Shown here: positions 1-8,696 of the stretch, in pieces
How positions within the stretch are numbered: position 1 is the stretch's first letter
How the letters are laid out: each line of letters opens with the position of its first letter
Assembly: GCA_947063675.1 (NCBI GenBank)
Contig: CAMSTM010000013.1
Location: 1 to 37,599, forward strand
DNA from: an uncultured Lachnospiraceae bacterium
GTDB lineage: Bacteria; Bacillota; Clostridia; Lachnospirales; Lachnospiraceae
Length of the DNA: 37,599 nucleotides
Reading direction: 5' to 3'
Notes under the pieces: model-generated
The model's input: the letters and a program-made list of their open reading frames with translations, nothing else
Database searches by the model: none
What the model was told of the DNA's origin: nothing
Translations under genes and position numbers: made by a program

Positions 1-423
1 CGAGTGATAACAGGTATTATTTGCCCGTCCTGGACTTCCCGGATCATAGGAATGGCAGGCGGAAATTTTCTTTTTCGCCCCCCGGCTCAGAGAGTTCGCG
101 ATATTGGCCGTTGTGCCAAAGCTGTAGGAAATATCCGTTCCCAGCTTTTTCTGCAGGGCGGTCAGCTTTATGCCTCGTCTTATGATATTAAGAATTTTCC
201 GAAGCCTGCCGTCTTTTGCTTTCAGATTTAAATCAATCACCGAAAGCCCGGAAATGTCAAAGGCAATATCCTCCATGGAAAAGACCACGATAACCGCCTC
301 TGTATCCCGGCGCTGCGAAAGGGCTCTGGCCGTCATAACGCAGATTCGCTCAAAGCCCCCCTGATGCAGCATGGGAGTAATCAGCATGATTTTTTTATTC
401 TCCGTTTTGTTTTTCTCTCTCAT
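1..423 (-). CDS. Glycosyltransferase family 4, N-terminal part (runs off left edge)
   Basis: Reading the minus strand from an ATG at 423 gives an open frame of 141 codons with no stop before the window edge. The first residues include a hydrophobic strand followed by a glycine-rich turn (MLITPMLHQGGFER), the usual start of the acceptor-binding domain of GT-B fold, GT4-type glycosyltransferases. A later segment, GTDISYSFGTTANI, also fits a Rossmann-like N-domain. The donor-binding C-domain with the E-x7-E signature would lie outside the window, so the sugar transferred cannot be guessed. The gene follows the neighbouring GT4 gene by 34 bases in the same direction and is probably the next gene of the same polymer operon. 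The family call is fairly secure; the substrate is unknown. Confidence 0.75.
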   Translation of the reverse strand, partial: MREKNKTENKKIMLITPMLHQGGFERICVMTARALSQRRDTEAVIVVFSMEDIAFDISGLSVIDLNLKAKDGRLRKILNIIRRGIKLTALQKKLGTDISYSFGTTANIANSLSRGAKKKISACHSYDPGSPGRANNTCYHS

Positions 424-457
424 AAAAACGCATCCCGCATTCCGCTTCATCATCCCG

Positions 458-1576
458 CTATTTAAAGCTTCCGGTCTCGTAAAATCCCGTCATAATTTCC
501 GCCTGAGCCTTCACGTCAAACCCGGCTTTCTCCATCTGCTCCTTATGCCCCGACCTTTCATACTCCTGCGTGTCAACAATATATTCCGCCCACTTTTCGG
601 GGGACTTTTTAATGCTCAGAGCCTGTACCAGCTCCGTTGCCATAACCTCCGTACAGATACTGTCCGACATCAGGCACCTTAACCCCGAAGTCTGGGCCTC
701 CACCACAGTCCCCGGAAGTCCCTCGAACCGGGACGGATACACGAAGTAATCCATGGCCTGATAATAATCGTAAACATTCCGTTTATTTCCCGCGAACAAA
801 ACCTTATCCGAAATTCCAAGTTCCTTTGCCTGTTTTCCGGCGGCCTCCATGCCACCGCCCTCCCCCAGCAGAAGAAGCGCGTAATCCTTTTCTCCCTTTC
901 TGCAAAGAGCGGCAAAAACCTGCAGCAAATACTCGTGGTTCTTTGCGTAGTGAAATCTTCCCACATGGCCAATCACATATTTATCCGAAAGGCCAAGCTC
1001 CTCCCTGATTTTCTGCCGCCGCAGCCCGTCATATTCAAAGGCACCGCAGTCGATGGCGTTCGGCACAAAAACTGTTTTTCCCGCCTCCACGGCCTTTTTC
1101 CCAAACACGGAAATTCCGGCAAGCTCTGAGCAGGTGAACAGAAAGTCCGCTTTTTCTGAAAGATTACGTCGGAGCACCCTCGTTAAGATTCCTTTAATTC
1201 CCTTATCCACACCTGCGCTCCTGGCATGGGCAATAATCAGCGGTACACCCGCTTTTTTTGCAATGGGCAGATAAATGGCCGCGGTGCTTGTGATGTGGCC
1301 CTGCACCGCCCGGAACTCGTGATTTTCCCTGAAAAAATCCGCCATTGCCTTTCTGTATGAAAAATAATTATAAAAACGAAACCGGGGAGCTCTGAAAATC
1401 CGCCCGCCCAATTCCCTTATTTCCTTATCAAAAAATCCTTCTTTGTCCGTATGCACCAGAAAATCAAACTGTACTCTTTCCCTGTCCACATGGCGGTATA
1501 AATCCATGATGCGGCTTTCCGCACCCCCTAACTGGGTGGTGCCAAGCACGTGAAGTATCCGAATCGGTTCCGGCAT
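458..1576 (-). CDS. Glycosyltransferase family 4 (CapM/EpsF-like)
   Basis: A cytoplasmic GT-B glycosyltransferase of 372 residues that should add one sugar to the lipid-linked repeat unit. The N-terminus has the GT4 pattern IRILHVLGTTQLGGAES. The donor domain begins near YVIGHVGRFHYAKNH, and the E-x7-E signature is in PSRFEGLPGTVVEAQTSG. An upstream TTG/GTG-type extension to 1624 is possible, but it would overlap the preceding gene. The ATG at 1576 has a purine-rich GGGGGT site just upstream and is preferred. It sits 28 bases after the DUF2334 gene and is followed by another GT4 gene. Donor and acceptor are unknown; family certainty is high. Confidence 0.88.
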   Translation of the reverse strand: MPEPIRILHVLGTTQLGGAESRIMDLYRHVDRERVQFDFLVHTDKEGFFDKEIRELGGRIFRAPRFRFYNYFSYRKAMADFFRENHEFRAVQGHITSTAAIYLPIAKKAGVPLIIAHARSAGVDKGIKGILTRVLRRNLSEKADFLFTCSELAGISVFGKKAVEAGKTVFVPNAIDCGAFEYDGLRRQKIREELGLSDKYVIGHVGRFHYAKNHEYLLQVFAALCRKGEKDYALLLLGEGGGMEAAGKQAKELGISDKVLFAGNKRNVYDYYQAMDYFVYPSRFEGLPGTVVEAQTSGLRCLMSDSICTEVMATELVQALSIKKSPEKWAEYIVDTQEYERSGHKEQMEKAGFDVKAQAEIMTGFYETGSFK

Positions 1577-1604
1577 TTTTCTACCCCCTACCTGATAATC
1601 CAAA

Positions 1605-2363
1605 TCATCCCCGCAGTTTCCCAATCAGGTATTTCCCCTTGGCCATCCAAAATTCTTTCCACCGTCCGGGCAGGCTCTTTTCCACCTTCGGCAGTCCCAG
1701 ATATTCCTCAAAGGAAATCCATGCCACCCCTTCCCTTTGAAAATACCCCTCATACCGCTTCAAGTCCTCGTCGGAAACGGTATTGGTGTGCACTACCATG
1801 GTGGAATATCCGCTTTTCTTTTTAAGGGTACTCCCAAGCCGAAAGGAAATGGGATAAAAATCAAGCCCGGCATACCGATAGGGCTTTTCTCCAAAACCGT
1901 CCGTAAGCGCCCGGAATCCTGCCGCCCGAAGGGCTTTCCATGTATTTTTGTCATAGGAGTGGGCCGGCGCCATGAAAATATCCGTCTCAATCCCCTTTTC
2001 ACGCAAAATCTCTTTCCCCTCCGTCAGCATTTCCTGCTGCCGCGCAAAGGGCAGTCCGGCAAATTCGGAAAAATTATTCAGGGGAAAACAGCCGCCCTTT
2101 TTTGTGGAATAAATGTGCCGGAAGCCGTGCATGGCAATCACCCATCCATCCTCCTGCAGGGACTTTATATATTCCCAGAATCCCTCCGACAGCTTTTTTT
2201 CCTCCGCGGAAAACTCCTTTTTCACAAGGTTTTCGTCCCTGTTATCGGGAACCACCCCTATAAGCGGCTTCACCTGATAACGGTCCAGAAGCGCCTTAAA
2301 TTTCAGAAAGCGCTCCCAATCCATATCAGGTGTTATATCATCAAGTCTCACTGTGATTTTCAT
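1605..2363 (-). CDS. DUF2334-type polysaccharide deacetylase-like protein
   Basis: A protein of 252 residues with the layout of the DUF2334 branch of NodB/CE4-like deacetylases. RLDDIT near residue 5 supplies the paired aspartates. HGFRH near residue 79 has the metal-binding histidine spacing, and PAHSYD near residue 133 matches the third conserved motif. There is no signal peptide or membrane helix, so it would act in the cytoplasm, perhaps on a nucleotide- or lipid-linked sugar. Its start overlaps the stop of the upstream epimerase gene by four bases (ATGA), so translation is probably coupled. An N-deacetylase here would expose a free amine on a HexNAc of the repeat unit. That function is inferred from family and context only. 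Confidence 0.82.
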   Translation of the reverse strand: MKITVRLDDITPDMDWERFLKFKALLDRYQVKPLIGVVPDNRDENLVKKEFSAEEKKLSEGFWEYIKSLQEDGWVIAMHGFRHIYSTKKGGCFPLNNFSEFAGLPFARQQEMLTEGKEILREKGIETDIFMAPAHSYDKNTWKALRAAGFRALTDGFGEKPYRYAGLDFYPISFRLGSTLKKKSGYSTMVVHTNTVSDEDLKRYEGYFQREGVAWISFEEYLGLPKVEKSLPGRWKEFWMAKGKYLIGKLRG

Positions 2364-3337
2364 ACCAGATTTTCCTTATACCAGTCAATAGCCAGAGCGA
2401 TTCCGGCGGCAAAATCATACTCCGGGTTATAGCCCAGCAGTTCCCTTGCCTTTCCGATATCCGCATTGGAATCCCTGATATCCCCTGCCCTTGGCGGGCC
2501 GAATAAAGGCTCCGTCTCTTTCCCCAAAGCCTTACAGAGTTCATAATAAACGTCAATCAGGTATTCCCTGCCCCCGGCGCCGATATTAAATGCCTCGCCT
2601 GCCGCGTCAGAGGACGCAAGGCATGCCTTTAGGTTCGCCTCGATTACATTGTCAATATAGGTAAAGTCCCTGGACTGTTTTCCGTCGCCATTGATTGTGG
2701 GCCGTTCCCCGTTCATAAGCTGTCTGATAAATTTGGGAATCACCGCCGCATACGCGCCGTCAGGGTCCTGCCTTCTTCCGAATACATTGAAATACCGAAG
2801 CCCGTAGGTATCAAGGCCGTACAGAACCTTGTACAGGCGTCCGTATTCCTCATCCACCTTTTTTGTCAGCGCATAGGGAGAAAGCACCTTTCCCTCCTGT
2901 CCTTCCTTTTTGGGCAGAACCGGGTGGTCGCCATAGACGGAAGAGCTGGAAGCATAGACGAATTTCTTCACTTTGTTCTGGCGGGCAGCCTCCATCATGT
3001 TCAGCGTGCCCCTGATATTGATTTCCTCGTATAAAAGAGGCATTTCAATGCTGCGGGGAACGCTTCCCCAAGCCGCCTGATTCAGCACGTAGTCCACTCC
3101 CTTTGCGGCTTCCATGCAGGTCTCCAGCTCCCTGATATCCCCTTTGATAAAGGTAAATCTTTCATTTTTCGTAAAAGGCTCGATGTTCTCGTACTTTCCT
3201 GTGGACAAGTCGTCAAGACACCTTACCGTATATCCCATTTCCAGTATGGCCTCGCACAGGTTGGAACCGATAAAACCTGCCCCGCCCCCCACAAGAAATA
3301 CGGAATCCTTCTCAAAGCTTAATTCTCTATATCCCAT
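2360..3337 (-). CDS. tviC: UDP-N-acetylhexosamine(uronate) 4-epimerase, TviC/WbpP type
   Basis: An extended short-chain dehydrogenase/reductase of 325 residues. The NAD-binding glycine motif GGGAGFIG is at residues 17-24. SSSVYG at 131-136 and Y155/K159 in SPYALTKK form the catalytic triad. The closest family by motif is the WbpP/TviC UDP-GlcNAc(A) C4-epimerases. The gene directly follows tviB, and this pair makes UDP-GalNAcA from UDP-GlcNAc in Vi-antigen-like pathways. An alternative GTG start at 3355 exists, but the AGGAG site lies between it and the ATG at 3337, so the ATG is chosen. Substrate preference (GlcNAc versus GlcNAcA) is inferred from the neighbour. Confidence 0.88.
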   Translation of the reverse strand: MGYRELSFEKDSVFLVGGGAGFIGSNLCEAILEMGYTVRCLDDLSTGKYENIEPFTKNERFTFIKGDIRELETCMEAAKGVDYVLNQAAWGSVPRSIEMPLLYEEINIRGTLNMMEAARQNKVKKFVYASSSSVYGDHPVLPKKEGQEGKVLSPYALTKKVDEEYGRLYKVLYGLDTYGLRYFNVFGRRQDPDGAYAAVIPKFIRQLMNGERPTINGDGKQSRDFTYIDNVIEANLKACLASSDAAGEAFNIGAGGREYLIDVYYELCKALGKETEPLFGPPRAGDIRDSNADIGKARELLGYNPEYDFAAGIALAIDWYKENLV

Positions 3338-3411
3338 TTTTCTTTCTCCTGTCACTTATTTTCCGCCAAGTCCCTCAGCGCAGGCAAATCTCCGCAATTC
3401 CGAAATTTCCC

Positions 3412-4728
3412 CTACAGCCTCCAGTAAATAAAGTCCTCTGTCAGATATTCTTCCCTGTTAAACAGCCCTTTAATATCCATCAATACCTTTTTCTCATGCT
3501 TTGCGTTGTAGAAGCTGCTGATTTTTTCCTTATCCAGAGACAGGAACTGCTCATGGGACACGGCCACAATCACACCGTCCATGTCCTTTACCGCTTCCAT
3601 ATCGTCAAAGGTAATGCCGTACAGATGCTTTGCCTCCGCCGCGTCCGCCGCCGGGTCCACCACAACGGGATGAATCCCATACTCTCCCAGCTCTCTGTAA
3701 ATATCTATCACCTTGGTATTTCTGGTATCGGGACAGTTTTCCTTGAAAGTAAAACCAAGAATGGCAACCTTGGCCCGCTTTACCGGAATATCGGCCTTAA
3801 TCAGATTTTTTACCATATTTTCCGCAACATATTTCCCCATATCGTCGTTAATCTGACGGCCGGCTAAAATAATCTGGGAGTGGTATCCAAGTTCTTCCGC
3901 TTTATAGGTCAGGTAATAGGGGTCTACGCCGATACAGTGTCCTCCCACCAGACCGGGGAAAAATTTCAGGAAATTCCATTTGGTTCCCGCAGCCTCCAGC
4001 ACCGATTTGGTGTCGATACCCATTTTATTGAAAATAATGGAAAGCTCGTTCATAAAAGCTATGTTGATATCACGCTGGCTGTTTTCTATCACCTTGGCCG
4101 CCTCCGCCACCTTGATAGACTGGGCGCGGTACACTCCGGCCTCCACCACCAGCTCGTACACCTTCGCAACGGTGTCCAATGTTTCCGCATCCATACCCGA
4201 TACTATTTTTACAATGGTTTCCAGCCTGTGAACCTTATCGCCGGGATTGATGCGCTCCGGCGAGTACCCGATTTTAAAATCCACGCCGCAGGTAAGGCCG
4301 GATTCCTTTTCCAGAATCGGCACGCACACATCCTCCGTCACGCCGGGATAAACCGTGGATTCAAAAACCACCACGGAGCCCTTTGTAAGGTTTTGCCCCA
4401 GAATACGGCTTGCGCCTTCCACCGGGGTAAGGTCCGGGGTGTGGTCGCTGTTGACCGGCGTGGGCACCGCCACGATATGGAACTTCGCCTCCCTGAGCTT
4501 TGCCGCGTCCGCAGTAAACTCCACGCTGGTATTTTTGATGGCCTCATCGCCCACCTCTCTGGTGGGGTCTACGCCTTTCTGATACAGCGCAATCTTTTCT
4601 TTGTTTAAGTCAAATCCCACCACTTTGATTTTCCGCGCAAACGCCACCGCGATAGGCATTCCCACGTATCCAAGTCCCACAAGGGACAGCTTTTCTTCTC
4701 CGCTTAACAGTTTTTCATACAAATTCAT
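3412..4728 (-). CDS. tviB: UDP-N-acetylhexosamine 6-dehydrogenase, TviB/WbpO type
   Basis: An NAD-dependent UDP-HexNAc dehydrogenase of 438 residues, oxidising C6 of UDP-GlcNAc or UDP-GalNAc to the uronic acid in two steps. GLGYVG at 18-23 binds NAD. VPTPV near residue 88, FESTVYPGVTE near 122 and a conserved lysine near 212 follow. The catalytic cysteine is C265 in GGHCIGVDPYYL. The C-terminal UDP-binding domain ends normally, so the length is typical. The ATG at 4728 has GGAGG six bases upstream; an earlier in-frame start at 4752 would overlap the previous gene. With the following epimerase it should supply UDP-GalNAcA, giving the polymer a negative charge. Confidence 0.92.
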   Translation of the reverse strand: MNLYEKLLSGEEKLSLVGLGYVGMPIAVAFARKIKVVGFDLNKEKIALYQKGVDPTREVGDEAIKNTSVEFTADAAKLREAKFHIVAVPTPVNSDHTPDLTPVEGASRILGQNLTKGSVVVFESTVYPGVTEDVCVPILEKESGLTCGVDFKIGYSPERINPGDKVHRLETIVKIVSGMDAETLDTVAKVYELVVEAGVYRAQSIKVAEAAKVIENSQRDINIAFMNELSIIFNKMGIDTKSVLEAAGTKWNFLKFFPGLVGGHCIGVDPYYLTYKAEELGYHSQIILAGRQINDDMGKYVAENMVKNLIKADIPVKRAKVAILGFTFKENCPDTRNTKVIDIYRELGEYGIHPVVVDPAADAAEAKHLYGITFDDMEAVKDMDGVIVAVSHEQFLSLDKEKISSFYNAKHEKKVLMDIKGLFNREEYLTEDFIYWRL

Positions 4729-4741
4729 CCTGCTTCCTCCA

Positions 4742-5824
4742 CTATGAAACAATTTCTTTTATTTCTTTATAATAAGCTGCAACTACCTTATTCCTGTCAA
4801 ATTCCCTCTCCATCTTTTCTCTGGCTCTCCGACCCATCCGGGCTCTCTCCTCCCGCGACAGATTCAGGAATTTCCTAAGGGCTTCCGTAAGAGAGTCTCC
4901 GCTTTTCGCCTCACATCCAAAGCCCGTGACGCCCTCCTCAAAAATCTCCCGGCATCCGCTGATATTCGTGGCAATCACCGGCCTGCCCGTGGCGGAGGCT
5001 TCCATCAGCACATTGCTCATGCCCTCGTGCCAGGTGGGAAGCACCAGCGCCGAGGCCCTCTTTAAATGTTCATGTACCTGCGGGTCAAAGCCGAGCTGCC
5101 GGATAACGCCTTCTTTCTCACAGGCGTCAAGCCTGTCCTGATAGTCCTCGTCGCAGTAGCCCAGCAGTTCAAATTCCGCTTCCGGCCCGTGCAGTCTGGC
5201 GGCGGCTTCGAGAAGCTCTTCGATTCCCTTTTCCCGCATCATGCGCCCCACATAGAGGAAACGCACCGTCTCCCCTTCCGGGTATTCCTCAAAGGTGTGA
5301 CGGGACAGATTAACGCCCGAGCCCTTTACCAGTCTCGCGCTTTTCCCATTTATCCGATAGTTTTCAAATATTTTCCGGTTTTCCTCGTTTTGAAAAAACA
5401 CGCAGGCGGCCTTTTTCAGTCCTGCCCGGTACATGGCCACAATCATTTTAAGGAGCAGTCCCTTTTTCTGAAAGGTGCTCCCAAGCCCCGTAACCGTCAC
5501 AAGATAAGGGATTTTCATAAGACCGCAGCAAAATCCGCCGTAAATATTGGGCTTAATGGTGTAGGTCAGCACCAAATCCGGCTTTTCCTCCTTTAAGAGC
5601 CTCAGGTAGCTTCGAAGGAGCTTAAAATCCTCCGCCGGATTCACTCCCCGCCTGTTGATGGGCGTGTGGACCACCTTACAGCCCGCCGCTTTCAGCTCAT
5701 CGGTTTTTACCTCGTCCGGCAGACTCACCGTCACCTCATATTCTCCGAGAAGCTTTTCAATCAGCTCGCCCCGGAAATCATAAAGCCCTGCCGAGGAGTT
5801 GGCCAGTATCAAAATTTTTTTCAC
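4742..5824 (-). CDS. Glycosyltransferase family 4 (PglA/EpsD-like)
   Basis: A GT-B glycosyltransferase of 360 residues. The N-domain contains TYTIKPNIYGG and VTVTGLGSTFQ, both typical of the PglA/EpsD/CapM-like subgroup that adds the second sugar to an undecaprenyl-diphosphate sugar. The donor domain has FLYVGRMMREKGI and the E-x7-E motif in PTWHEGMSNVLMEASATG. The start codon is GTG, one base after the TGA stop of the ATP-grasp gene, so translation is probably coupled. Given its place close to the phosphoglycosyl transferase, it is a good candidate for adding the second residue, perhaps GalNAc or GalNAcA. The sugar is an inference; the family is clear. Confidence 0.88.
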   Translation of the reverse strand: MKKILILANSSAGLYDFRGELIEKLLGEYEVTVSLPDEVKTDELKAAGCKVVHTPINRRGVNPAEDFKLLRSYLRLLKEEKPDLVLTYTIKPNIYGGFCCGLMKIPYLVTVTGLGSTFQKKGLLLKMIVAMYRAGLKKAACVFFQNEENRKIFENYRINGKSARLVKGSGVNLSRHTFEEYPEGETVRFLYVGRMMREKGIEELLEAAARLHGPEAEFELLGYCDEDYQDRLDACEKEGVIRQLGFDPQVHEHLKRASALVLPTWHEGMSNVLMEASATGRPVIATNISGCREIFEEGVTGFGCEAKSGDSLTEALRKFLNLSREERARMGRRAREKMEREFDRNKVVAAYYKEIKEIVS

Positions 5825-5825
5825 G

Positions 5826-6809
5826 TCACTCTACGATTTCCTTTCCGTTAAAATCCCTGATGGCGACTTCGTTGTATTTCATCATACAGATATTTTCCGG
5901 ATACTCCCCGATTCTCACGGGGTTTTCCCTGCCGGAAAGATTGGCCATCACCTGCTTTGGCATGTTCACGCCGCAGGCATAGGCATGGGGATAACCACCC
6001 CCGAATCTGGGATTTACCTCCGAAATATAAAAGGTTCCGTTTATTTCAAATATATCAATATCTATCATACCACAAAAACCGCATTTTTCCACGAATTTCT
6101 GCAGCAGCTCAAAAAGCGCCGGAATTTTTACCGATACGGACTTATCCGTCTCCCCCGCGCGCATTTTAATTTTCTTTTTCACAAAAATAGAAGTGCATTT
6201 TCCGGAGAGCATGTCAATATACACGTCCGCCCCGTATTCCTGCCCGTCCATGAATTCCTGAATCATCAAATCGTCGTATAAGTCAAAAAGCACCTCGATT
6301 TCTTTATCCGAGGACACCTTGTTAATATTGATGCTGGCGCTTCCTCTCACCGGCTTTACGAAAACCGGATAGCTGATTTTTCCCGCGCGCAAATCCCCGT
6401 AAAAGGATTCCTTATCCACATAGCATTTCCCTGTTGGAACGGAAAACTCTGTCAGCATCTGATACATTTTATATTTATCAAAGCATGTTTCCACCAAATC
6501 GTAAGGCGAAACCACGGGCATCGTCCCCACCGCAAGAAACCGCTCCCTTTCTTTTGCAAGAAGGCTCAGCTCCGGGTCAATCAGGGAAAACACGCCGTCA
6601 ATTTTTTCCGATACGCAGATTTCCAGAATCCTGTCAATGTACCCCGGCGCGGTGATTCTGGGAACCAGATAAAAAACGTCCGCCTCATACACCGCGGGCG
6701 CCAGATTTGAGCAGTCGGTGGCAACCACCTTTCCGCCCTCCCCGATGTTTTCCTTAAAAAACTGAACCACCTTGTTCCTTGTTCCCGCACTTAAGATTAA
6801 TATATTCAT
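5826..6809 (-). CDS. ATP-grasp ligase (carbamoyl-phosphate-synthase-like)
   Basis: An ATP-grasp protein of 327 residues. The pre-ATP-grasp domain occupies roughly residues 1-105 and the ATP-grasp domain follows. KPVRGSASI at 152-160 is the glycine-rich ATP loop. IQEFMDGQEYGADVY near 183 is the adenine hinge, and EVNPRFGGG at 264-272 carries the metal-binding Glu and Asn. Such enzymes activate a carboxylate as an acyl-phosphate and join it to an amine. Similar proteins recur in Clostridia capsule loci without assigned function. Here it lies between the phosphoglycosyl transferase and the second-sugar GT. It could amidate a uronic acid (GalNAcA is predicted) or attach an amino acid to a 4-amino sugar. 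Fold certain; reaction inferred. Confidence 0.85.
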   Translation of the reverse strand: MNILILSAGTRNKVVQFFKENIGEGGKVVATDCSNLAPAVYEADVFYLVPRITAPGYIDRILEICVSEKIDGVFSLIDPELSLLAKERERFLAVGTMPVVSPYDLVETCFDKYKMYQMLTEFSVPTGKCYVDKESFYGDLRAGKISYPVFVKPVRGSASININKVSSDKEIEVLFDLYDDLMIQEFMDGQEYGADVYIDMLSGKCTSIFVKKKIKMRAGETDKSVSVKIPALFELLQKFVEKCGFCGMIDIDIFEINGTFYISEVNPRFGGGYPHAYACGVNMPKQVMANLSGRENPVRIGEYPENICMMKYNEVAIRDFNGKEIVE

Positions 6810-6838
6810 GCCAGTCCCTTCTTTCCATGCATGTCAGA

Positions 6839-6859
6839 GTCCGCATATGCAATGCGGAC
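6839..6859. other. Intercistronic hairpin between ATP-grasp and phosphoglycosyl transferase genes
   Basis: Eight-base perfect inverted repeat, GTCCGCAT at 6839-6846 and ATGCGGAC at 6852-6859, with a five-base loop. A second weaker GC-rich inverted repeat follows at about 6859-6875. Neither is followed by a T tract on the minus strand, so this is not a simple terminator. It may affect mRNA stability or the relative expression of the phosphoglycosyl transferase and the genes after it. Confidence 0.5.
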
Positions 6860-6882
6860 GCGCGCTCTCCGGCGCGAAAGCT

Positions 6883-7506
6883 TTAACCTTCACGCTGTCC
6901 TTTCCTGTATATATCAAAATCCACCGTGGTCTGCTCTTCCCCGGACAAAACCCCCGAGCGTTTCAGCACCATTTTGACGGTCATAAAAATAATCCTCAAA
7001 TCCATCCCAAAGGTCAGATGGTTCACATACTCCAAATCGTAGGCGAACCGCTCCTCCCAACCGATGGCGTTGCGCCCGTTTACCTGAGCCAGCCCCGTAA
7101 GCCCCGGCCGCACGTCATGCCTGTGGCTTTCCTCCTCCGAGTACCAGGGCAGATATTTTACCAGAAGGGGCCTTGGCCCAATGAGGCTCATATCTCCCTT
7201 TAAGATGCTGAAAAGCTCCGGCAGCTCGTCCAGGCTGGTGGCCCGGAATATTCTGCCGAAACGGGTAAGACGAACCTCGTCCGGCAAAAGCTCCCCGTTT
7301 TCGTCCCGCTCGTCCGTCATGGAACGGAACTTGTGAAGCTTAAAAATTTTTCCGTCCTTTCCCGGCCTCTCCTGGGCAAACAGCGCCGGCTTTCCCAGCT
7401 TTATCCGCACCAGAATCCAGAGAATAAGGAGCAGGGGAGAAAGAATAATCAGCGCGCAAAGCGATATGATAATGTCGAGCAGTCTCTTTACAAACCTTTT
7501 GTACAT
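6883..7506 (-). CDS. Initiating phosphoglycosyl transferase (PglC/EpsL type)
   Basis: A monotopic sugar-1-phosphate transferase of 207 residues that starts the repeat unit on undecaprenyl phosphate. It has the single re-entrant hydrophobic helix at about residues 10-32, then the cytoplasmic catalytic domain. The Asp-Glu dyad is D93-E94 in SLDELPEL, with PRP near 111 and RPGLTGLAQVNGR near 133. The size is that of the small PglC/EpsL class, not the large WbaP/WcaJ class with an extra N-terminal membrane domain. The ATG at 7506 has GAGGGG upstream. The adjacent aminotransferase and dehydratase suggest the donor is UDP-bacillosamine-like or its 4-amino precursor (as for WcfS with AATGal). Family certain; donor inferred. 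Confidence 0.92.
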   Translation of the reverse strand: MYKRFVKRLLDIIISLCALIILSPLLLILWILVRIKLGKPALFAQERPGKDGKIFKLHKFRSMTDERDENGELLPDEVRLTRFGRIFRATSLDELPELFSILKGDMSLIGPRPLLVKYLPWYSEEESHRHDVRPGLTGLAQVNGRNAIGWEERFAYDLEYVNHLTFGMDLRIIFMTVKMVLKRSGVLSGEEQTTVDFDIYRKGQREG

Positions 7507-7552
7507 ATTTCCCCTCATTTTCCATGGCATATTTATGGTTCGGTATCTTTTA

Positions 7553-8686
7553 TTACCTTCCGAAGCACCTTCTCACAGTCTTAATAATCAGCTCCATGTC
7601 CTCCGCCGTATTTTTAACGTCGCTGGGCAGGCACAGGCCCCTTTCAAAGATATCGGCGGACACGCTTTGCCCCTCCCCGTTTGCGGTGATAAAATCATAC
7701 TCCGCAAATACCGGCTGTAAATGCATGGGCTTCCACACGGGACGGCTTTCAATGTTCTCCGCCTCCAGGGCGTCCATCACATCGTCCGGCGTTACCTTAC
7801 AGCCCTTTGCGATTACCATGCCGGTAAGCCAGCAGTTGGCGTCGCCGTCCTTGTTTAAGGGATTTAAAGTGATTTCAGGAATGTCCCGGAATGCTTCCTC
7901 GTACTGTCTGTAAATCTCCTTTTTTCTGGCTTTGTGCTCATCCAGGTGCAGCATCTGCCCCCGGCCGATTCCGGCGGTTACGTTACTCATTCTGTAATTA
8001 TACCCAATCTGGGAATGCTGATAATGCCGGGCCGCGTCTCTGGCCTGAGTCGCCAGAAAAGTGGCCTTTTTCGTAATTTCCTCATCGGCGGAAACCAGCA
8101 TGCCGCCGCCCGAGGTAGTGATAATCTTATTGCCGTTAAAGGAGTAAATACCGATTTTTCCGAAAGTTCCCGTATACTTTCCCTTATAGGTACTGCCAAG
8201 GGACTCCGCCGCGTCCTCGATAAGCGGAACATGATGCTCCTCACAAATCGCCATAATCTCGTCCAGCTTTGCAGGCGTTCCGTACAGATGAACCACGATA
8301 ACGGCCTTTGGATTCGGATATTTTTCAAAAGCAAGGCGAAGCGCTGCGGGGTCCATGTTCCAGGTCTCCTCCTCCGAGTCGATAAACACGGGAACCGCCT
8401 TTTCATAGACAATGGGATTGCAGGTTGCGCTGAATGTCAATGAGGAAACGAAAACCACGTCTCCCTCTCCTACCCCCAAAATCTTCAGGGCCAGATGAAT
8501 TGCCGCCGTTCCGGCGCTTAGCGCCGAGGCGTGGGAAATCCCCACATAATCCGCCAATTCCTTTTCAAAAGCGTTCACGTTCGGTCCTAAAGGCGCCACC
8601 CAGTTGGTATCGAACGCCTCCTTCACAAATTTCTGTTCCTCGCCATGCATGGTCGGGGAAGATAAATAAATCTTTTTTGCCGCCAT
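7553..8686 (-). CDS. epsN: UDP-4-keto-6-deoxy-HexNAc aminotransferase (EpsN/PglE type)
   Basis: A DegT/DnrJ/EryC1-family, PLP-dependent sugar aminotransferase of 377 residues. It is closely similar along its length to Bacillus EpsN as I remember it: KKIYLSSP start, NWVAPLGPNV, and SFNGNKIITTSGGG with the PLP lysine at K187 and the cofactor aspartate at D158. It would put a 4-amino group on the product of the adjacent 4,6-dehydratase, giving UDP-2-acetamido-4-amino-2,4,6-trideoxyhexose. A GTG start at 8695 is possible, but the GGTGGAG site is better placed for the ATG at 8686. In most Bac pathways an EpsM/PglD acetyltransferase follows; none is found here. Confidence 0.92.
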   Translation of the reverse strand: MAAKKIYLSSPTMHGEEQKFVKEAFDTNWVAPLGPNVNAFEKELADYVGISHASALSAGTAAIHLALKILGVGEGDVVFVSSLTFSATCNPIVYEKAVPVFIDSEEETWNMDPAALRLAFEKYPNPKAVIVVHLYGTPAKLDEIMAICEEHHVPLIEDAAESLGSTYKGKYTGTFGKIGIYSFNGNKIITTSGGGMLVSADEEITKKATFLATQARDAARHYQHSQIGYNYRMSNVTAGIGRGQMLHLDEHKARKKEIYRQYEEAFRDIPEITLNPLNKDGDANCWLTGMVIAKGCKVTPDDVMDALEAENIESRPVWKPMHLQPVFAEYDFITANGEGQSVSADIFERGLCLPSDVKNTAEDMELIIKTVRRCFGR

Positions 8687-8696
8687 TTTCTCCACC

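Noticed and set aside
1-364. Two short plus-strand frames at the left edge
   Set aside because: They oppose a minus-strand GT4 N-terminus that has a clear family motif and remains open to the window edge.
1737-2432. Plus-strand frame of 231 codons
   Set aside because: Antisense to the DUF2334 gene and crossing into the epimerase gene; no family pattern.
3880-4608. Plus-strand frame of 242 codons
   Set aside because: Antisense to tviB, whose motifs are complete.
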